A stretch of 64,000 nucleotides of DNA from Streptomyces sp. JH14 (GCF_029428675.1 NZ_JAJNEL010000001.1:3844001-3908000), one strand, 5' to 3'; positions 53,148 to 62,747 are shown, counted from the stretch's first letter. Notes: generated from the letters alone by a model not told the origin. Numbers and translations: made by a program.

Positions 53148-53798
53148 GTGGCCTGTGACCTGTGGCTGGTCCCCCTCGTCGATGTGCTGTGCCACAGCCC
53201 CGACAATCCCTTCGCCGAAGAGATAGCCATCTACGACAAGGCGCTGAGCGACGCCGGCCTGCCGGCCGTACCCGTCTACGCCTATATGCCGGGACTGACC
53301 GGCGACGTGGCCCCGGTCGCGGGCTTCGACTACGACGCGCTGCACTTCCTGCGCCGGGCGTATCTGCTCCAGCTGAGCGGCCTCGCCGTCTCGCCCGTCG
53401 ACGAACTGGGCGGGGACTACGAGCAGTTGCTGGAGATGTTCGAGTCGACGGCGCAGCAGTCCCATCTGGTCTGGCACTACGACCACGCGGGGGCCTACGT
53501 CCCCGTGGACTTCCCCTCCCCGCTCTCCAACGATCAGCTGCTGGAGGGCGGCGGCCCGCTGGGTTCGTCGCACGGGCTGCTGCGGGAGCTGGAGTTCGTC
53601 GCCCCTTCCATCGGCATCGACCCGGCGAACCCGCCGGCCGCCCCGGCCCCGCCCGCCGCACCGACCTCCCTGGAGGAGCCGGCGGGCCCGATTCCGTACG
53701 ACGACAGTCCGTTCGCCCGGGAACGGCACGTCTGGCTGGGCCTGCACGCGGCGGTGACCCGCAGCCTCGCCCAGGGCTCAATGATCATCTTCAGCTGA
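53148..53798 (+). CDS. conserved hypothetical protein
   Basis: A 216-residue soluble protein with an acidic composition that I do not recognise. It begins ACDLWLVPLVDVLCHSPDNPF after a GTG start (GGAGAG ten bases upstream) and ends RSLAQGSMIIFS; the middle contains a Pro-rich stretch near residue 165. No signal peptide or membrane helix. It is convergent with the SLATT gene. The sequence looks complete and well conserved in style. Confidence 0.75.
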   Translation: MACDLWLVPLVDVLCHSPDNPFAEEIAIYDKALSDAGLPAVPVYAYMPGLTGDVAPVAGFDYDALHFLRRAYLLQLSGLAVSPVDELGGDYEQLLEMFESTAQQSHLVWHYDHAGAYVPVDFPSPLSNDQLLEGGGPLGSSHGLLRELEFVAPSIGIDPANPPAAPAPPAAPTSLEEPAGPIPYDDSPFARERHVWLGLHAAVTRSLAQGSMIIFS

Positions 53799-53873
53799 CC
53801 CGACGACCGTCCCCCGTCCCCGGAGCCACCGACCCAACCCGCCGATCGCCGGTCGAAGATCACCGGTCGGTGA

Positions 53874-54761
53874 TCAGCGGGGTGGCTCCGGGGGCCGCTG
53901 CCGCGGCATGTTGGGCCGGGCCATGGACTGGATCGGGAACCGCCCCGGGGGCGCCCACTGCTCCGTACGCCCCCCGGCCCCGCTGCCCGACACCAGCGCC
54001 TGCATCCCCATCGGCGCCGGCCCCGCCCGGAACTCCACCATCCAGTCGGCGGTCTCGGACCGCACCAGCTCCGTGATGTCCTCCGAGAACCGCCTCAGCA
54101 CCCCCAGGCACCGCTCCGCCGCCTCGCTCGCCGTCCCCTCGGTCGGCCCGAGCACCTCCCGGATGCACTCCGCCGCCCAGTCGAACTGCAGCACCTGAAG
54201 CCGCCGCTGTACCGCCTGGGCCGTGGCGAGGTTCCTTATCCAGCCGGAGGTCAGGCCGAAGAACCGATCGCAGGCCATGCACGCGGCGCCCAGCAGCAGC
54301 GACAGATAGCCCCAGGCGGCCGCACCGTTCAGCGCCTCCGTCAGATCGAGCAGTGGCAGCGCGGCGCCCGCGACGACTCCGAACGCCGTGCCGATCCGCA
54401 GCGCCCGTGCACCGCGCCGCTTCCACACCCGGTCGGCCAGGTACCAGCGGGCGGTGCGCAGCGCGTCGGCCTCGACCCAGCGGTAGAGCTCGTCGAGGCG
54501 CTCGGCGGGTTCGCCCCAGTCGCCGAGCGGGAACGGCTGGCCGGTCAGGTCCCGGCCCTGCGCACCGGGCCCGGGCCCCTGGCCCGACCCGGACTCCGGT
54601 CCCTGGCCGGACTCCGGCCCCTGCCCCGCGCCCGACCCCAGGCCGGTCCCCGGACCCGGTCCCTGGCCGGAGTCCGGGCCCGAGCCCGGCGGAACGGCCG
54701 AACCTGGCGTACCGGGCTCGTTGCGGGGCGCCCCCTCGGGCTGCATCTCCGGCTGACTCAC
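53874..54761 (-). CDS. SLATT-domain membrane protein
   Basis: A 295-residue protein. Residues 1-80 are a low-complexity Gly/Pro/Gln/Ser tract with repeats of GPESGQ type. The core has a soluble helix (AERLDELYRWVEADALRTARWYLADRVWKRRG), two close membrane helices (RIGTAFGVVAGAALPLL and GYLSLLLGAACMACDRFFGL) and a long cytoplasmic helical tail. I recognise this arrangement as SLATT, a pore-like effector proposed to be linked to nucleotide second-messenger sensing. The GTG at 54761 has AGGAG seven bases upstream. No SLOG gene is next to it. Confidence 0.75.
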   Translation of the reverse strand: MSQPEMQPEGAPRNEPGTPGSAVPPGSGPDSGQGPGPGTGLGSGAGQGPESGQGPESGSGQGPGPGAQGRDLTGQPFPLGDWGEPAERLDELYRWVEADALRTARWYLADRVWKRRGARALRIGTAFGVVAGAALPLLDLTEALNGAAAWGYLSLLLGAACMACDRFFGLTSGWIRNLATAQAVQRRLQVLQFDWAAECIREVLGPTEGTASEAAERCLGVLRRFSEDITELVRSETADWMVEFRAGPAPMGMQALVSGSGAGGRTEQWAPPGRFPIQSMARPNMPRQRPPEPPR

Positions 54762-55117
54762 CGGGGCACTCCTCTGCACTCTGCGTATCGACGCGCCAGC
54801 GCGTGCTCCGACGCGGGCGTTCGATTGCGGGCGGAATTTCGACGTGGCCGACCGTCGCGCTTTCGTCACCCTGCGTGACGGGCGGTGCACGTGTGCGTAC
54901 TGATGCGCATGCCCTTCCTACCGCCGAATGGTGGGGCGTGGGGGCGAAATCGCGGTATTCCTGGGTGTGCATGGCCTGTGATCAGGTATAGGCCTCGTGC
55001 CCTTGTTGACCGGATCTCACCCGAAAGGGTTGCTCACCAGTGGGTGGGGCGAGGTGACCGGTGACCACGTAGGCTCGGCATACCGAAACATTTGTCGTCG
55101 AAATGCCAGGAGTGACC
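54762..55117. other. divergent intergenic region, no gene
   Basis: About 355 bases between SLATT and ybaB. A GGTGACC tandem direct repeat lies upstream of a TAGGCT box that could be the ybaB -10 region. No other structure is clear. Confidence 0.5.
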
Positions 55118-55453
55118 GTGATTCCCGGTGGTGGCCAGCCCAATATGCAGCAGCTGCTGCAGCAGGCCCAGAAGATGCAGCAGGACCTCGCCGAGGCCCA
55201 GGAGGAGCTGGCGAGGACCGAGGTCGAGGGGCAGGCGGGTGGCGGTCTGGTGAAGGCCACCGTGACCGGCTCCGGCGAGCTCCGCGCGCTGGTGATCGAT
55301 CCGAAGGCCGTCGACCCGGAGGACACCGAGACGCTCGCCGATCTCGTCGTCGCCGCCGTCCAGGCGGCGAACGAGAACGCGCAGCAGCTTCAGCAGCAGA
55401 AGCTGGGCCCGCTGGCCCAGGGGCTGGGCGGCATGCCCGGTCTGCCCTTCTGA
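55118..55453 (+). CDS. YbaB/EbfC nucleoid-associated protein
   Basis: A 111-residue DNA-binding protein that coats the nucleoid. The opening [28 protein letters not shown] forms the alpha-helical tweezers and the middle [18 protein letters not shown] the beta-sheet. The GTG at 55118 has AGGAG five bases upstream; an ATG 15 bases before it overlaps the ribosome site. It is the usual partner upstream of recR. Confidence 0.93.
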   Translation: MIPGGGQPNMQQLLQQAQKMQQDLAEAQEELARTEVEGQAGGGLVKATVTGSGELRALVIDPKAVDPEDTETLADLVVAAVQAANENAQQLQQQKLGPLAQGLGGMPGLPF

Positions 55454-55535
55454 TCCGTCGGCGCACCAACTACCGTACGTACCACGACCCCGGCGGCAGC
55501 AGCAGCCGCGGGTCCCAGCCCAGGAAGGCGTTCCG

Positions 55536-56135
55536 TTGTACGAAGGCGTGGTTCAGGACCTCATCGACGAACTGGGCAGGCTGCCCGGCGTCGGTCCCAA
55601 GAGCGCGCAGCGGATCGCCTTCCACATCCTGCAGGCCGAGCCCACCGACGTACGCCGCCTCGCCCATGCCCTCCTGGAGGTCAAGGACAAGGTCCGGTTC
55701 TGCGCGGTGTGCGGCAATGTCGCGCAGGAGGAGCAGTGCGGGATCTGCCGTGACGCGCGCCGCGACCGGACGGTGATCTGCGTGGTCGAGGAGCCGAAGG
55801 ACGTCGTGGCGATCGAGCGGACCCGCGAGTTCCGTGGCCGTTACCACGTGCTCGGCGGGGCGATCAGCCCGATCGAGGGCGTCGGCCCGGACGATCTGCG
55901 GATCCGTGAGCTGCTGGCGCGGCTCGCCGACGGTTCCGTCACGGAGCTCATCCTGGCCACCGACCCCAACCTGGAGGGCGAGGCCACCGCGACGTACCTG
56001 GCGCGGATGATCAAGCCGATGGGCCTGCGGGTGACCCGGCTGGCCAGCGGGCTGCCGGTCGGCGGCGACCTGGAGTACGCGGACGAGGTCACCCTCGGCC
56101 GCGCGTTCGAGGGGAGGCGGCTGCTCGATGTGTAG
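55536..56135 (+). CDS. recR: recombination mediator RecR
   Basis: A 199-residue protein that helps load RecA in gap repair. It has the helix-hairpin-helix [17 protein letters not shown], a four-cysteine zinc finger ([16 protein letters not shown]) and a Toprim domain ([14 protein letters not shown] ... [15 protein letters not shown]). The start is TTG at 55536, required by the conserved [14 protein letters not shown] opening; AGGAAGG precedes it. Confidence 0.96.
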   Translation: MYEGVVQDLIDELGRLPGVGPKSAQRIAFHILQAEPTDVRRLAHALLEVKDKVRFCAVCGNVAQEEQCGICRDARRDRTVICVVEEPKDVVAIERTREFRGRYHVLGGAISPIEGVGPDDLRIRELLARLADGSVTELILATDPNLEGEATATYLARMIKPMGLRVTRLASGLPVGGDLEYADEVTLGRAFEGRRLLDV

Positions 56136-56227
56136 CACCCCGAAGGCCACGTCTCACGGCCGCTTTACGTTCGGCGACGCTATGTTCTACCCACCGTTCG
56201 CGACCGTGCCCACGGGAGGTCCCCTCG

Positions 56228-56887
56228 ATGTCTGACGCCACGCTGAACTCCGTCACGCAGGACCCGGACGACTTCGCCGTCCAGATCGCGGACCAGATCA
56301 AGACGTTCATCGTCGCCGTGACCGAGGTGTCCAAGGTCGACGAGCCGGAGCAGGCCGTTCCGATCCTGCTCCTCCAGGTCTCCCAGCTGCTGCTGGCGGG
56401 CGGCAGGCTCGGCGCCTACGAGGACATCCTCCCGGACGAGCGCTACGAGCCGGACCTGGGCGCCGAACCGGACGCGGACGGTCTGCGCGAGCGTTACGCG
56501 ACGCTGCTGGAGCCGATCGACATCTACTCCGAGGTCTTCGACCCGTACGAGCCCCGCAAGGCCCCGGTCCCCTGCCGCATCTCCGACGGCCTGGCCGACC
56601 TGGTCACGGACCTGCGCCACGGCCTGGCCCACTACGAGGCGGGCCGCACGACCGAGGCGCTGTGGTGGTGGCAGTTCTCGTACTTCTCCAACTGGGGCTC
56701 CACCGCCTCCGCGACCCTGCGCGCGATCCAGTCCCTGGTCGCCCACATCCGCCTGAACCAGCCCCTCCAGGAGCTGGACGGCCTGGACACGGACCAGGAC
56801 ACGGGCGAGGACGACCTGGCGGAGGAGGCGGGCCGGGTGATGGCGGAGGAGATCGCGGGACCGCTGGGTCTGCGCCCGGTGAAGTGA
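56228..56887 (+). CDS. DUF5063 family protein
   Basis: A 219-residue acidic soluble protein recognised from memory as DUF5063, a family found next to recR and aspartate kinase in streptomycetes. Recognisable parts are FAVQIADQIKTFIVAVTEV, YEDILPDERYEPD and TEALWWWQFSYFSNWG. The ATG has GGGAGG upstream. The function is unknown. Confidence 0.82.
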   Translation: MSDATLNSVTQDPDDFAVQIADQIKTFIVAVTEVSKVDEPEQAVPILLLQVSQLLLAGGRLGAYEDILPDERYEPDLGAEPDADGLRERYATLLEPIDIYSEVFDPYEPRKAPVPCRISDGLADLVTDLRHGLAHYEAGRTTEALWWWQFSYFSNWGSTASATLRAIQSLVAHIRLNQPLQELDGLDTDQDTGEDDLAEEAGRVMAEEIAGPLGLRPVK

Positions 56888-57012
56888 GCGCTCCGCTTCT
56901 GCATGTGATCACGTGGTGAGCGGGACATCTCACGATGTGGTAAAGCCGGGGCGTTTCCGGACCGCTCGTTAAACTGAGGCGACCGCAGTAATGGATTGAG
57001 CGAGGAGCGCAC

Positions 57013-58284
57013 GTGGGCCTTGTCGTGCAGAAGTACGGAGGCTCCTCCGTAGCCGATGCCGAAGGCATCAAGCGCGTCGCCAAGCGAGTCGTCGATGCCA
57101 AGAAGAACGGCAACCAGGTGGTTGTCGTGGTGTCAGCGATGGGCGACACGACGGACGAGTTGATCGATCTCGCCGAGCAGGTATCGCCGATGCCTGCCGG
57201 GCGTGAGTTCGACATGCTGCTGACCGCCGGAGAGCGGATCTCCATGGCCCTGCTGGCGATGGCGATCAAAAACCTGGGCCACGAGGCCCAGTCGTTCACG
57301 GGCAGTCAGGCCGGCGTCATCACCGACTCGGTCCACAACAAAGCGCGCATCATCGATGTCACGCCGGGCCGTATCCGGACCTCGATCGACGAGGGCAACA
57401 TCGCCATCGTCGCCGGGTTCCAGGGGGTGAGCCAGGAAGGCAAGAACATCACCACCCTCGGCCGCGGCGGGTCCGACACCACCGCCGTCGCACTCGCGGC
57501 CGCGCTGGACGCCGAGGTCTGTGAGATCTACACCGACGTGGACGGTGTCTTCACCGCCGACCCGCGGGTCGTGAAGAAGGCCCGGAAGATCGACTGGATC
57601 TCCTTCGAGGACATGCTGGAGCTGGCCGCGTCCGGCTCCAAGGTGCTGCTGCACCGGTGCGTGGAGTACGCACGCCGCTACAACATCCCGATCCACGTCC
57701 GCTCGTCCTTCTCCGGACTGCGCGGCACCTGGGTCAGCAACGAGCCGCAAGGGGACCAGCAGGTGGAGCACGCGATCATCTCCGGAGTCGCCCATGACGT
57801 CTCCGAGGCCAAGATCACGGTCGTCGGCGTGCCCGACAAGCCGGGCGAGGCCGCCGCGATCTTCCGCACCATCGCGAACGCGGAGATCAACATCGACATG
57901 GTGGTGCAGAACGTCTCCGCCGCGTCGACCGGCCTGACCGACATCTCGTTCACGCTGCCGAAGGCCGAGGGCCGCAAGGCCATCGACGCCCTGGAGCGCA
58001 ACCGCGGCACGATCGGCTTCGAGTCGCTGCGCTACGACGACCAGATCGCGAAGATCTCCCTGGTCGGCGCGGGTATGAAGACGAACCCCGGGGTCACCGC
58101 GGGCTTCTTCGAGGCGCTGTCCGACGCCGGGGTGAACATCGAGCTGATCTCGACCTCCGAGATCCGCATCTCCGTGGTCACCCGCGCCGACGACGTCGTC
58201 GAGGCCGTGCGTGCCGTGCACACCGCCTTCGGTCTCGACAGCGACTCCGACGAGGCCGTCGTCTACGGGGGCACTGGCCGATGA
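57013..58284 (+). CDS. aspartate kinase (with internal start for a smaller subunit)
   Basis: A 423-residue enzyme that phosphorylates aspartate, first step to lysine, threonine and methionine. The catalytic start [21 protein letters not shown] and [18 protein letters not shown] are typical, and two ACT domains ([19 protein letters not shown] and [19 protein letters not shown]) give feedback control. An in-frame GTG at 57763 has AAGGGGA seven bases upstream, and would start the regulatory beta-subunit alone ([12 protein letters not shown]). It overlaps asd. Confidence 0.96.
   Translation: MGLVVQKYGGSSVADAEGIKRVAKRVVDAKKNGNQVVVVVSAMGDTTDELIDLAEQVSPMPAGREFDMLLTAGERISMALLAMAIKNLGHEAQSFTGSQAGVITDSVHNKARIIDVTPGRIRTSIDEGNIAIVAGFQGVSQEGKNITTLGRGGSDTTAVALAAALDAEVCEIYTDVDGVFTADPRVVKKARKIDWISFEDMLELAASGSKVLLHRCVEYARRYNIPIHVRSSFSGLRGTWVSNEPQGDQQVEHAIISGVAHDVSEAKITVVGVPDKPGEAAAIFRTIANAEINIDMVVQNVSAASTGLTDISFTLPKAEGRKAIDALERNRGTIGFESLRYDDQIAKISLVGAGMKTNPGVTAGFFEALSDAGVNIELISTSEIRISVVTRADDVVEAVRAVHTAFGLDSDSDEAVVYGGTGR
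57749..57765 (+). promoter_or_regulatory. internal ribosome site and start for the aspartate kinase beta-subunit
   Basis: AAGGGGA, a 7-base spacer and GTG, in frame with the kinase gene. A translated product of about 173 residues would consist of the two ACT domains. Known actinobacterial aspartate kinases are alpha2-beta2 with an overlapping internal start like this. Confidence 0.7.
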
Positions 58285-59345
58285 CATCCCGCCGCCCTTC
58301 GCTCGCGGTCGTCGGAGCGACCGGGGCGATCGGCGGCATCATGCTCCAGATCCTTTCGCAGCACGCGGATGTCTGGGGCGACGTGTCGCTGGTCGCCTCG
58401 CCGCGTTCGGCCGGCCGCAAGCTGGTCGTACGCGGTGAGGAGACCGAAGTCCTCGCACTCACCGAGGACGTCTTCGACGGTGTGGACGTCGCCGTCTTCC
58501 TGGTTCCCGAGGACGTGTCCGCGTACTGGGCCCCGATCGCCGCGTCCAAGGGCGCGGTCGTCATCGACGACTCGGCGGCGTTCCGGCTGGATGCGGACGT
58601 ACCGCTGGTCGTGCCCGAGATCAACCCGCATGCCGTTCGGATGAGGCCGCGGGGCCTGGTCGCCAGTCCCAGCTGCACCACGGCTTCGCTGATCGTCGCG
58701 GTCGGTGCGCTGCATGCGGAGTTCGGGCTGCGGGAGCTCGTCGTCTCCTCGTACCAGGCGGTGAGCGGGGCCGGCCGCGACGGGGTCGCGGCGCTGCGCG
58801 AGCAGCTGTCGATGGTCGCGGGTACGGAACTGGGCACCAAGCCCGGAGACGTCCGCCGGGCCGTCGGTGATGCCGAGGATTCGCCCTTCGCCGCTCCGGT
58901 GGCCCTCAATGTCGTGCCGTGGGCCGGCGCGGCGGCCGGGAACGGCTGGTCGTCCGAGGAGCTGGCGATCCGCGAGGAGTCCCGCAAGATCCTGGGCCTG
59001 CCGGGTCTGCGGGTGACGGCGACCTGTGTGTACGTACCCGTCGTCGCCACGCACTCGTTGTCCGTGCACGCCCGCTTCGAGAGCGAGGTCGAGGTCGACC
59101 GGGCGCACGAGATCCTCGCGACCGCACCGGGCGTGGTCCTGTACGACAGCCCGGCCTCCGGTGACTTTCCGACCCCGTCCGATGTAGTGGGCACCGACCC
59201 GACCTGGGTGGGGCGGGTGCGGCGGTCGCTGGACGATACACACGCCTTGGAGCTGTTCCTGTGCGGCGACAATCTGCGCAAGGGAGCGGCGCTGAACGTG
59301 GCGCAGATCGCCGAATCGGTGGCTGCCGAATTTCCCCGTGCGTGA
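58281..59345 (+). CDS. asd: aspartate-semialdehyde dehydrogenase
   Basis: A 354-residue enzyme that reduces aspartyl phosphate. NADP is bound by [10 protein letters not shown] (11-20), the nucleophile is C132 in SPSCTTASL, and the acid/base histidine is H258 in VVATHSL. Its start overlaps aspartate kinase by four bases, so the two steps are coupled. The C-terminal half is shortened compared with the typical 370-residue enzyme in small loops only. Confidence 0.95.
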   Translation: MTSRRPSLAVVGATGAIGGIMLQILSQHADVWGDVSLVASPRSAGRKLVVRGEETEVLALTEDVFDGVDVAVFLVPEDVSAYWAPIAASKGAVVIDDSAAFRLDADVPLVVPEINPHAVRMRPRGLVASPSCTTASLIVAVGALHAEFGLRELVVSSYQAVSGAGRDGVAALREQLSMVAGTELGTKPGDVRRAVGDAEDSPFAAPVALNVVPWAGAAAGNGWSSEELAIREESRKILGLPGLRVTATCVYVPVVATHSLSVHARFESEVEVDRAHEILATAPGVVLYDSPASGDFPTPSDVVGTDPTWVGRVRRSLDDTHALELFLCGDNLRKGAALNVAQIAESVAAEFPRA

Positions 59346-59450
59346 TCGAACCTGATTTGTACGATCTGTGAAACTCCTGTGGGCAACTTGCTCGTCGGAA
59401 CCCCTTGAGCTGGGACGTTGCGGTGTCCGACGATGACCTTTCGGCCTGTT

Positions 59451-59476
59451 GGAACCGGCGGTCGGACAACGCGCGT
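59451..59476 (+). promoter_or_regulatory. ECF-type promoter
   Basis: GGAACC, a 15-base spacer and CGTCT match the consensus of promoters used by ECF sigma factors (GGAAC, 15-16 bases, CGTC). It is about 140 bases before the sigma factor gene, so self-activation is possible. Confidence 0.5.
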
Positions 59477-59617
59477 CTATGCCGTCACTTCTCGCGTGGT
59501 GGGACGCGAAAATGGGGCATTTGTGGAAGAGCAGGCACGTATGAGGGCATATCGCACAGCGTCATACGCGGTGCCGCACGCGTACAACCCTGACGGGGGG
59601 ACGGGTGTCCAACAGGC

Positions 59618-60277
59618 GTGGCAGAGGTTCTCGACATCACAGTGGTGGGCCCGTTGCGCGGCGCTTCGGTGCGCCCGCTCCGGCGGCCCCGCGCGCCCGG
59701 CGGTATGCCGGTGATCGCGCCCATGCCCGCTGCGCGCACGGCCCAGCTGCCGTCGCAGCGCGAGGGCGCTGAGGAGGGCGTGGCAGCCGGGACCACAGTC
59801 GACCATCTCACCGAGACCTACCGCGCCCACTACCGTTCGCTGCTCGGCCTGGCGGCGCTGCTGCTGGACGACACCGCGTCATGTGAGGACGTGGTGCAGG
59901 AGGCGTTCATCCGCGTGCACTCGGCGCGGAACCGGGTACGGGAGCCGGAGAAGACACTCGCGTACCTGCGCCAGACGGTCGTCAACCTGTCGCGCTCCGC
60001 GCTGCGCCGCCGCATCCTCGGGCTGAAGCTGCTCTCCAAGCCGATGCCCGACATGGCGAGCGCCGAGGAGGGGGCGTACGACCAGCTGGAGCGGGACGCG
60101 CTGATCAAAGCGATGCGGGGGCTGCAACGGCGCCAGCGGGAGGTGCTGGTGCTGCGGTACTTCGCAGACATGACCGAGGCCCAGGTGGCCGAGACGCTGG
60201 GCATATCCCTGGGCTCGGTCAAGGCGTACGGCTCCCGCGGCATCGCGGCGCTGCGCGTCGTCATGGAGGCCCAGTAA
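59618..60277 (+). CDS. ECF sigma factor, SigE-type
   Basis: A 219-residue alternative sigma factor. Region 2 is YRAHYRSLLGLAALLLDDTASCEDVVQEAFIRVH, and region 4 is LQRRQREVLVLRYFADMTEAQVAETLGISLGSVKAYGSRGIAALR. The GTG at 59618 was used, but a shorter protein from ATG 59705 would still hold both regions, since the first 50 residues are Pro/Arg-rich. Its stop overlaps the start of the next gene, probably its membrane regulator. Confidence 0.9.
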   Translation: MAEVLDITVVGPLRGASVRPLRRPRAPGGMPVIAPMPAARTAQLPSQREGAEEGVAAGTTVDHLTETYRAHYRSLLGLAALLLDDTASCEDVVQEAFIRVHSARNRVREPEKTLAYLRQTVVNLSRSALRRRILGLKLLSKPMPDMASAEEGAYDQLERDALIKAMRGLQRRQREVLVLRYFADMTEAQVAETLGISLGSVKAYGSRGIAALRVVMEAQ

Positions 60278-61650
60278 TGAGTGGGCACGAACGGACGCCT
60301 GGGCACGAGCAGGAACCCGCGCACGAGCAGGAACCCGCGCACGAACGCACGCGTGAGCGTGAGATCGACCGGACTGGAAACGGAATTGTGAAGCACGGGC
60401 CGGAGAACACGCCGAACGTGAACTCGGACGACGACTCGGGCGCGGACGTGGTGTCCGCGGCGAGCGCGCCGGAGATGCGGGGGAGCGGTGGGGACGACCC
60501 TGTCGAGGCGGACCGGCTCGCCGGTCCGACGGCCCTCTTCGGTCCGGGAGCGGGCACGGGTGTGAGTTCCGGACCGGGACCGGGTGCCGGCCCGGGTGCG
60601 CCTGCAGGTGCCGGGTCCGGTGCGGGGGGCCGTGCCGGAGACCTCGGTGCGGACATGGACGAGGCCGCCCTGCGGCTCATGCTGCGCAGCGCGGTCCAGG
60701 ACCTCGAGCCCGCGGACGGCACCCTCGACCACCTGAAGCGTGCCGTCCCTGCCCGGCGCGCCCGGAAGCGGCAGGCGGTCGTCGGAATGGCAGCGGCGGC
60801 GCTGCTCTTCGGCACCGCGGTCCCCGCGTTCGTCCATGTCGCCAACTCCGAAGGCTCGAACACCGCCAGCCCGGCCATCGCCGGGCACGGTGAGGAGACG
60901 CAGGGCGGCAGCGGCGCCGATACCGGCTCGGAAGCCGGAGCGATGACCGGCGGCGACGCCGCGGACGGCCGGGGCTCGGGCGGCAGGGGCCAGGCCGACA
61001 GCACCAGCAGCCCCTCGGACACCGGCGACCGGACCAGCGACGGTGACGCGGCGGGTACCGGTGCGGGTGCCGCCAGCAGCGCTGCGGCCGACATGCCGGT
61101 CTGTGACCCGGGACAGCTGGGCGTCGCCTCCGCCCAGACGGGTGTGGCTGGGGCCGACGGCACGGTGTACGGCAGCTTCCGCATCTCCAACATCTCCGGC
61201 ACGGAATGCTCGGTGACCAGCAGTGGCATCGTGGGCTTCCAGGCGAAGGGCGCGGCCGACGCGGCCAAGATCGATGTGGTGCAGCACACCGCGGGCGACG
61301 CGGCAGCCGGACTGCCCGACCCGTCGCAGGAAGCGGGCACGGTACTGCTGAAGCCGGCGATGGAGTACGAGGTGCAGTTCGCCTGGGTCCCGGAGGACTC
61401 CTGCCCGACCTCCGGCGGAACACCGACCCCGAGCCCGACGGAAGGCGCGACGGGTACCTCCGACGGCACCGGTGACGGCACGACGCAGACGCAACTGCAG
61501 CTCGGCAGCGACGACGGCGGTGGGACGCAGGACGGCAGCATCGCCGTGACGCACACACCGGAGCCGGGGGCACCGGTCGCGGAGGCGACGATCCCCAACG
61601 CCTGCGCGGGCACGATCTACAGGACGGGTGTGCTCGAACCGCCGGCCTAA
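60277..61650 (+). CDS. single-pass membrane protein, likely anti-sigma or sensor partner
   Basis: A 457-residue protein whose ATG overlaps the sigma factor's TAA stop (TAATG). The N-terminal 160 residues are intracellular and begin with tandem HEQEPAHEQEPAHE repeats; a short helical segment (MDEAALRLMLRSAVQDLE) could contact the sigma factor. One membrane helix (VVGMAAAALLFGTAVPAFVHVA) lies near residue 180. The outer part is a Ser/Gly/Asp-rich stalk and a beta-rich domain with four cysteines (CDPG, TECS, SCPT, ACAG). Classic anti-sigma HxxxCxxC is absent. Confidence 0.75.
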   Translation: MSGHERTPGHEQEPAHEQEPAHERTREREIDRTGNGIVKHGPENTPNVNSDDDSGADVVSAASAPEMRGSGGDDPVEADRLAGPTALFGPGAGTGVSSGPGPGAGPGAPAGAGSGAGGRAGDLGADMDEAALRLMLRSAVQDLEPADGTLDHLKRAVPARRARKRQAVVGMAAAALLFGTAVPAFVHVANSEGSNTASPAIAGHGEETQGGSGADTGSEAGAMTGGDAADGRGSGGRGQADSTSSPSDTGDRTSDGDAAGTGAGAASSAAADMPVCDPGQLGVASAQTGVAGADGTVYGSFRISNISGTECSVTSSGIVGFQAKGAADAAKIDVVQHTAGDAAAGLPDPSQEAGTVLLKPAMEYEVQFAWVPEDSCPTSGGTPTPSPTEGATGTSDGTGDGTTQTQLQLGSDDGGGTQDGSIAVTHTPEPGAPVAEATIPNACAGTIYRTGVLEPPA

Positions 61651-61651
61651 A

Positions 61652-61810
61652 GGCTGTCCCGTAATTCCTGGCGGGCGCACGACGACAGCTACGGCACCTC
61701 GCCGCGTTGTCGGAACGCCCGAATACGCCCCGTATGAGGACGCTCCTCCGCCTTGCGATGCACCGCATCTGACGCCGCGCGCTGATCCACCAGGGATTAC
61801 GGGACAGCCC
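61652..61810. mobile_element. MITE-like miniature inverted-repeat element
   Basis: A roughly 160-bp element with near-perfect 20-bp ends: GGCTGTCCCGTAATTCCTGG on the left and the complement of GGCTGTCCCGTAATCCCTGG on the right. It has no coding capacity, and contains an inner palindrome ATACGCCCCGTAT. It directly follows the stop codon of the upstream gene. The parent transposon is not present in the window. Confidence 0.75.
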
Positions 61811-61824
61811 TTGGAGTGACGGCG

Positions 61825-61880
61825 CATACGTGAGGGGGCCCGCCCGTTCGGCTTCGAACGGCCGGGCCCCCTCACGTATG
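61825..61880. terminator. bidirectional terminator
   Basis: A perfect 18-bp stem (CATACGTGAGGGGGCCCG and complement) enclosing a second smaller hairpin (CCGTTCG/CGAACGG) between convergent genes. It follows the MITE. Confidence 0.85.
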
Positions 61881-61894
61881 CAGGCCGGGGCGGC

Positions 61895-62731
61895 TCAGGC
61901 CGGGCTCGTACTCGCGTCGGCCCGCATGTCCGCGTCCGCGCTCGCGTCCGCCTCGGGGACGAGGCCCAGCCGCACGTCCCGCGCGGCCTCCGCCTCGCGC
62001 CGGACCAGCCGGACCCACATGAAGAGCACGAACGCGGCGAAGATGAACCACTCACCGGTGTAGCCCAGGTTCTGGAACGCCTTCAGGTCGAGCCCGCTGC
62101 CCTGCGGCGCGACGGCAGGCACGGGACGCAGCGCACCGTTCTCGGTGCCGCTGCTCCCGGCGCCCGTGTCCTGGAGCGTCACCCAGGCGTCGTACACGTC
62201 GTACGGCACGAGGTTGACCAGCGTCGCGGCGCTGATCATGCCGAGCTGACCGCCGGGGAGGCCGCCCGCCGTGTCAACGCCGTCCGTCCCCGTGTTCTCG
62301 GACGCCTGGAGGTCGCCGGTCACCGTGACCTCGCCGGCCGGCGCGGCGGGCACCGGGGTGTGCCCGGCCTTGCCGGGCAGCCAGCCGCGTACCACCGGCA
62401 GGGCCTTGCCGCTGTCGGTGCGCAGCATGTTCAGGACGTAGAAGCCGGTCCTGTCGTCCAATTCCCGGCCGGGCACCAGGAACTGGTCGGCGTACCGGCC
62501 GGTCGCGGTGGCCGGGCGGCCGGACGTCACGGTGTCGACCGGCAGGAGGTCGTCGAGGGGCTTTGCCGCCCTCGTCCCCGGGTTCGGCTGCTTCGCGGCC
62601 TGCTCGTGCGTCTGCACGCGGTCCTCGAAGCGGCCGAGCTGCCAGGTGCCCATGAAGACGCAGAGCGGGATGGCCAGTACGGCGAAGAGGTTGATCCCCC
62701 ACCATCGCGGGGTCAGCAGGAACCGGTACAC
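61895..62731 (-). CDS. SURF1-family protein (cytochrome oxidase biogenesis)
   Basis: A 278-residue membrane protein with two helices: near the N-terminus (WWGINLFAVLAIPLCVFMGTWQLGRFEDR, whose GxWQLxR motif is diagnostic) and near residue 232 (GEWFIFAAFVLFMWVRLVRRE). SURF1 helps insert heme a into cytochrome c oxidase. The C-terminal tail repeats ASADADMRADAS. Start and length fit the family. Confidence 0.93.
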   Translation of the reverse strand: MYRFLLTPRWWGINLFAVLAIPLCVFMGTWQLGRFEDRVQTHEQAAKQPNPGTRAAKPLDDLLPVDTVTSGRPATATGRYADQFLVPGRELDDRTGFYVLNMLRTDSGKALPVVRGWLPGKAGHTPVPAAPAGEVTVTGDLQASENTGTDGVDTAGGLPGGQLGMISAATLVNLVPYDVYDAWVTLQDTGAGSSGTENGALRPVPAVAPQGSGLDLKAFQNLGYTGEWFIFAAFVLFMWVRLVRREAEAARDVRLGLVPEADASADADMRADASTSPA

Positions 62732-62747
62732 CCCTCCACGGTACGGT

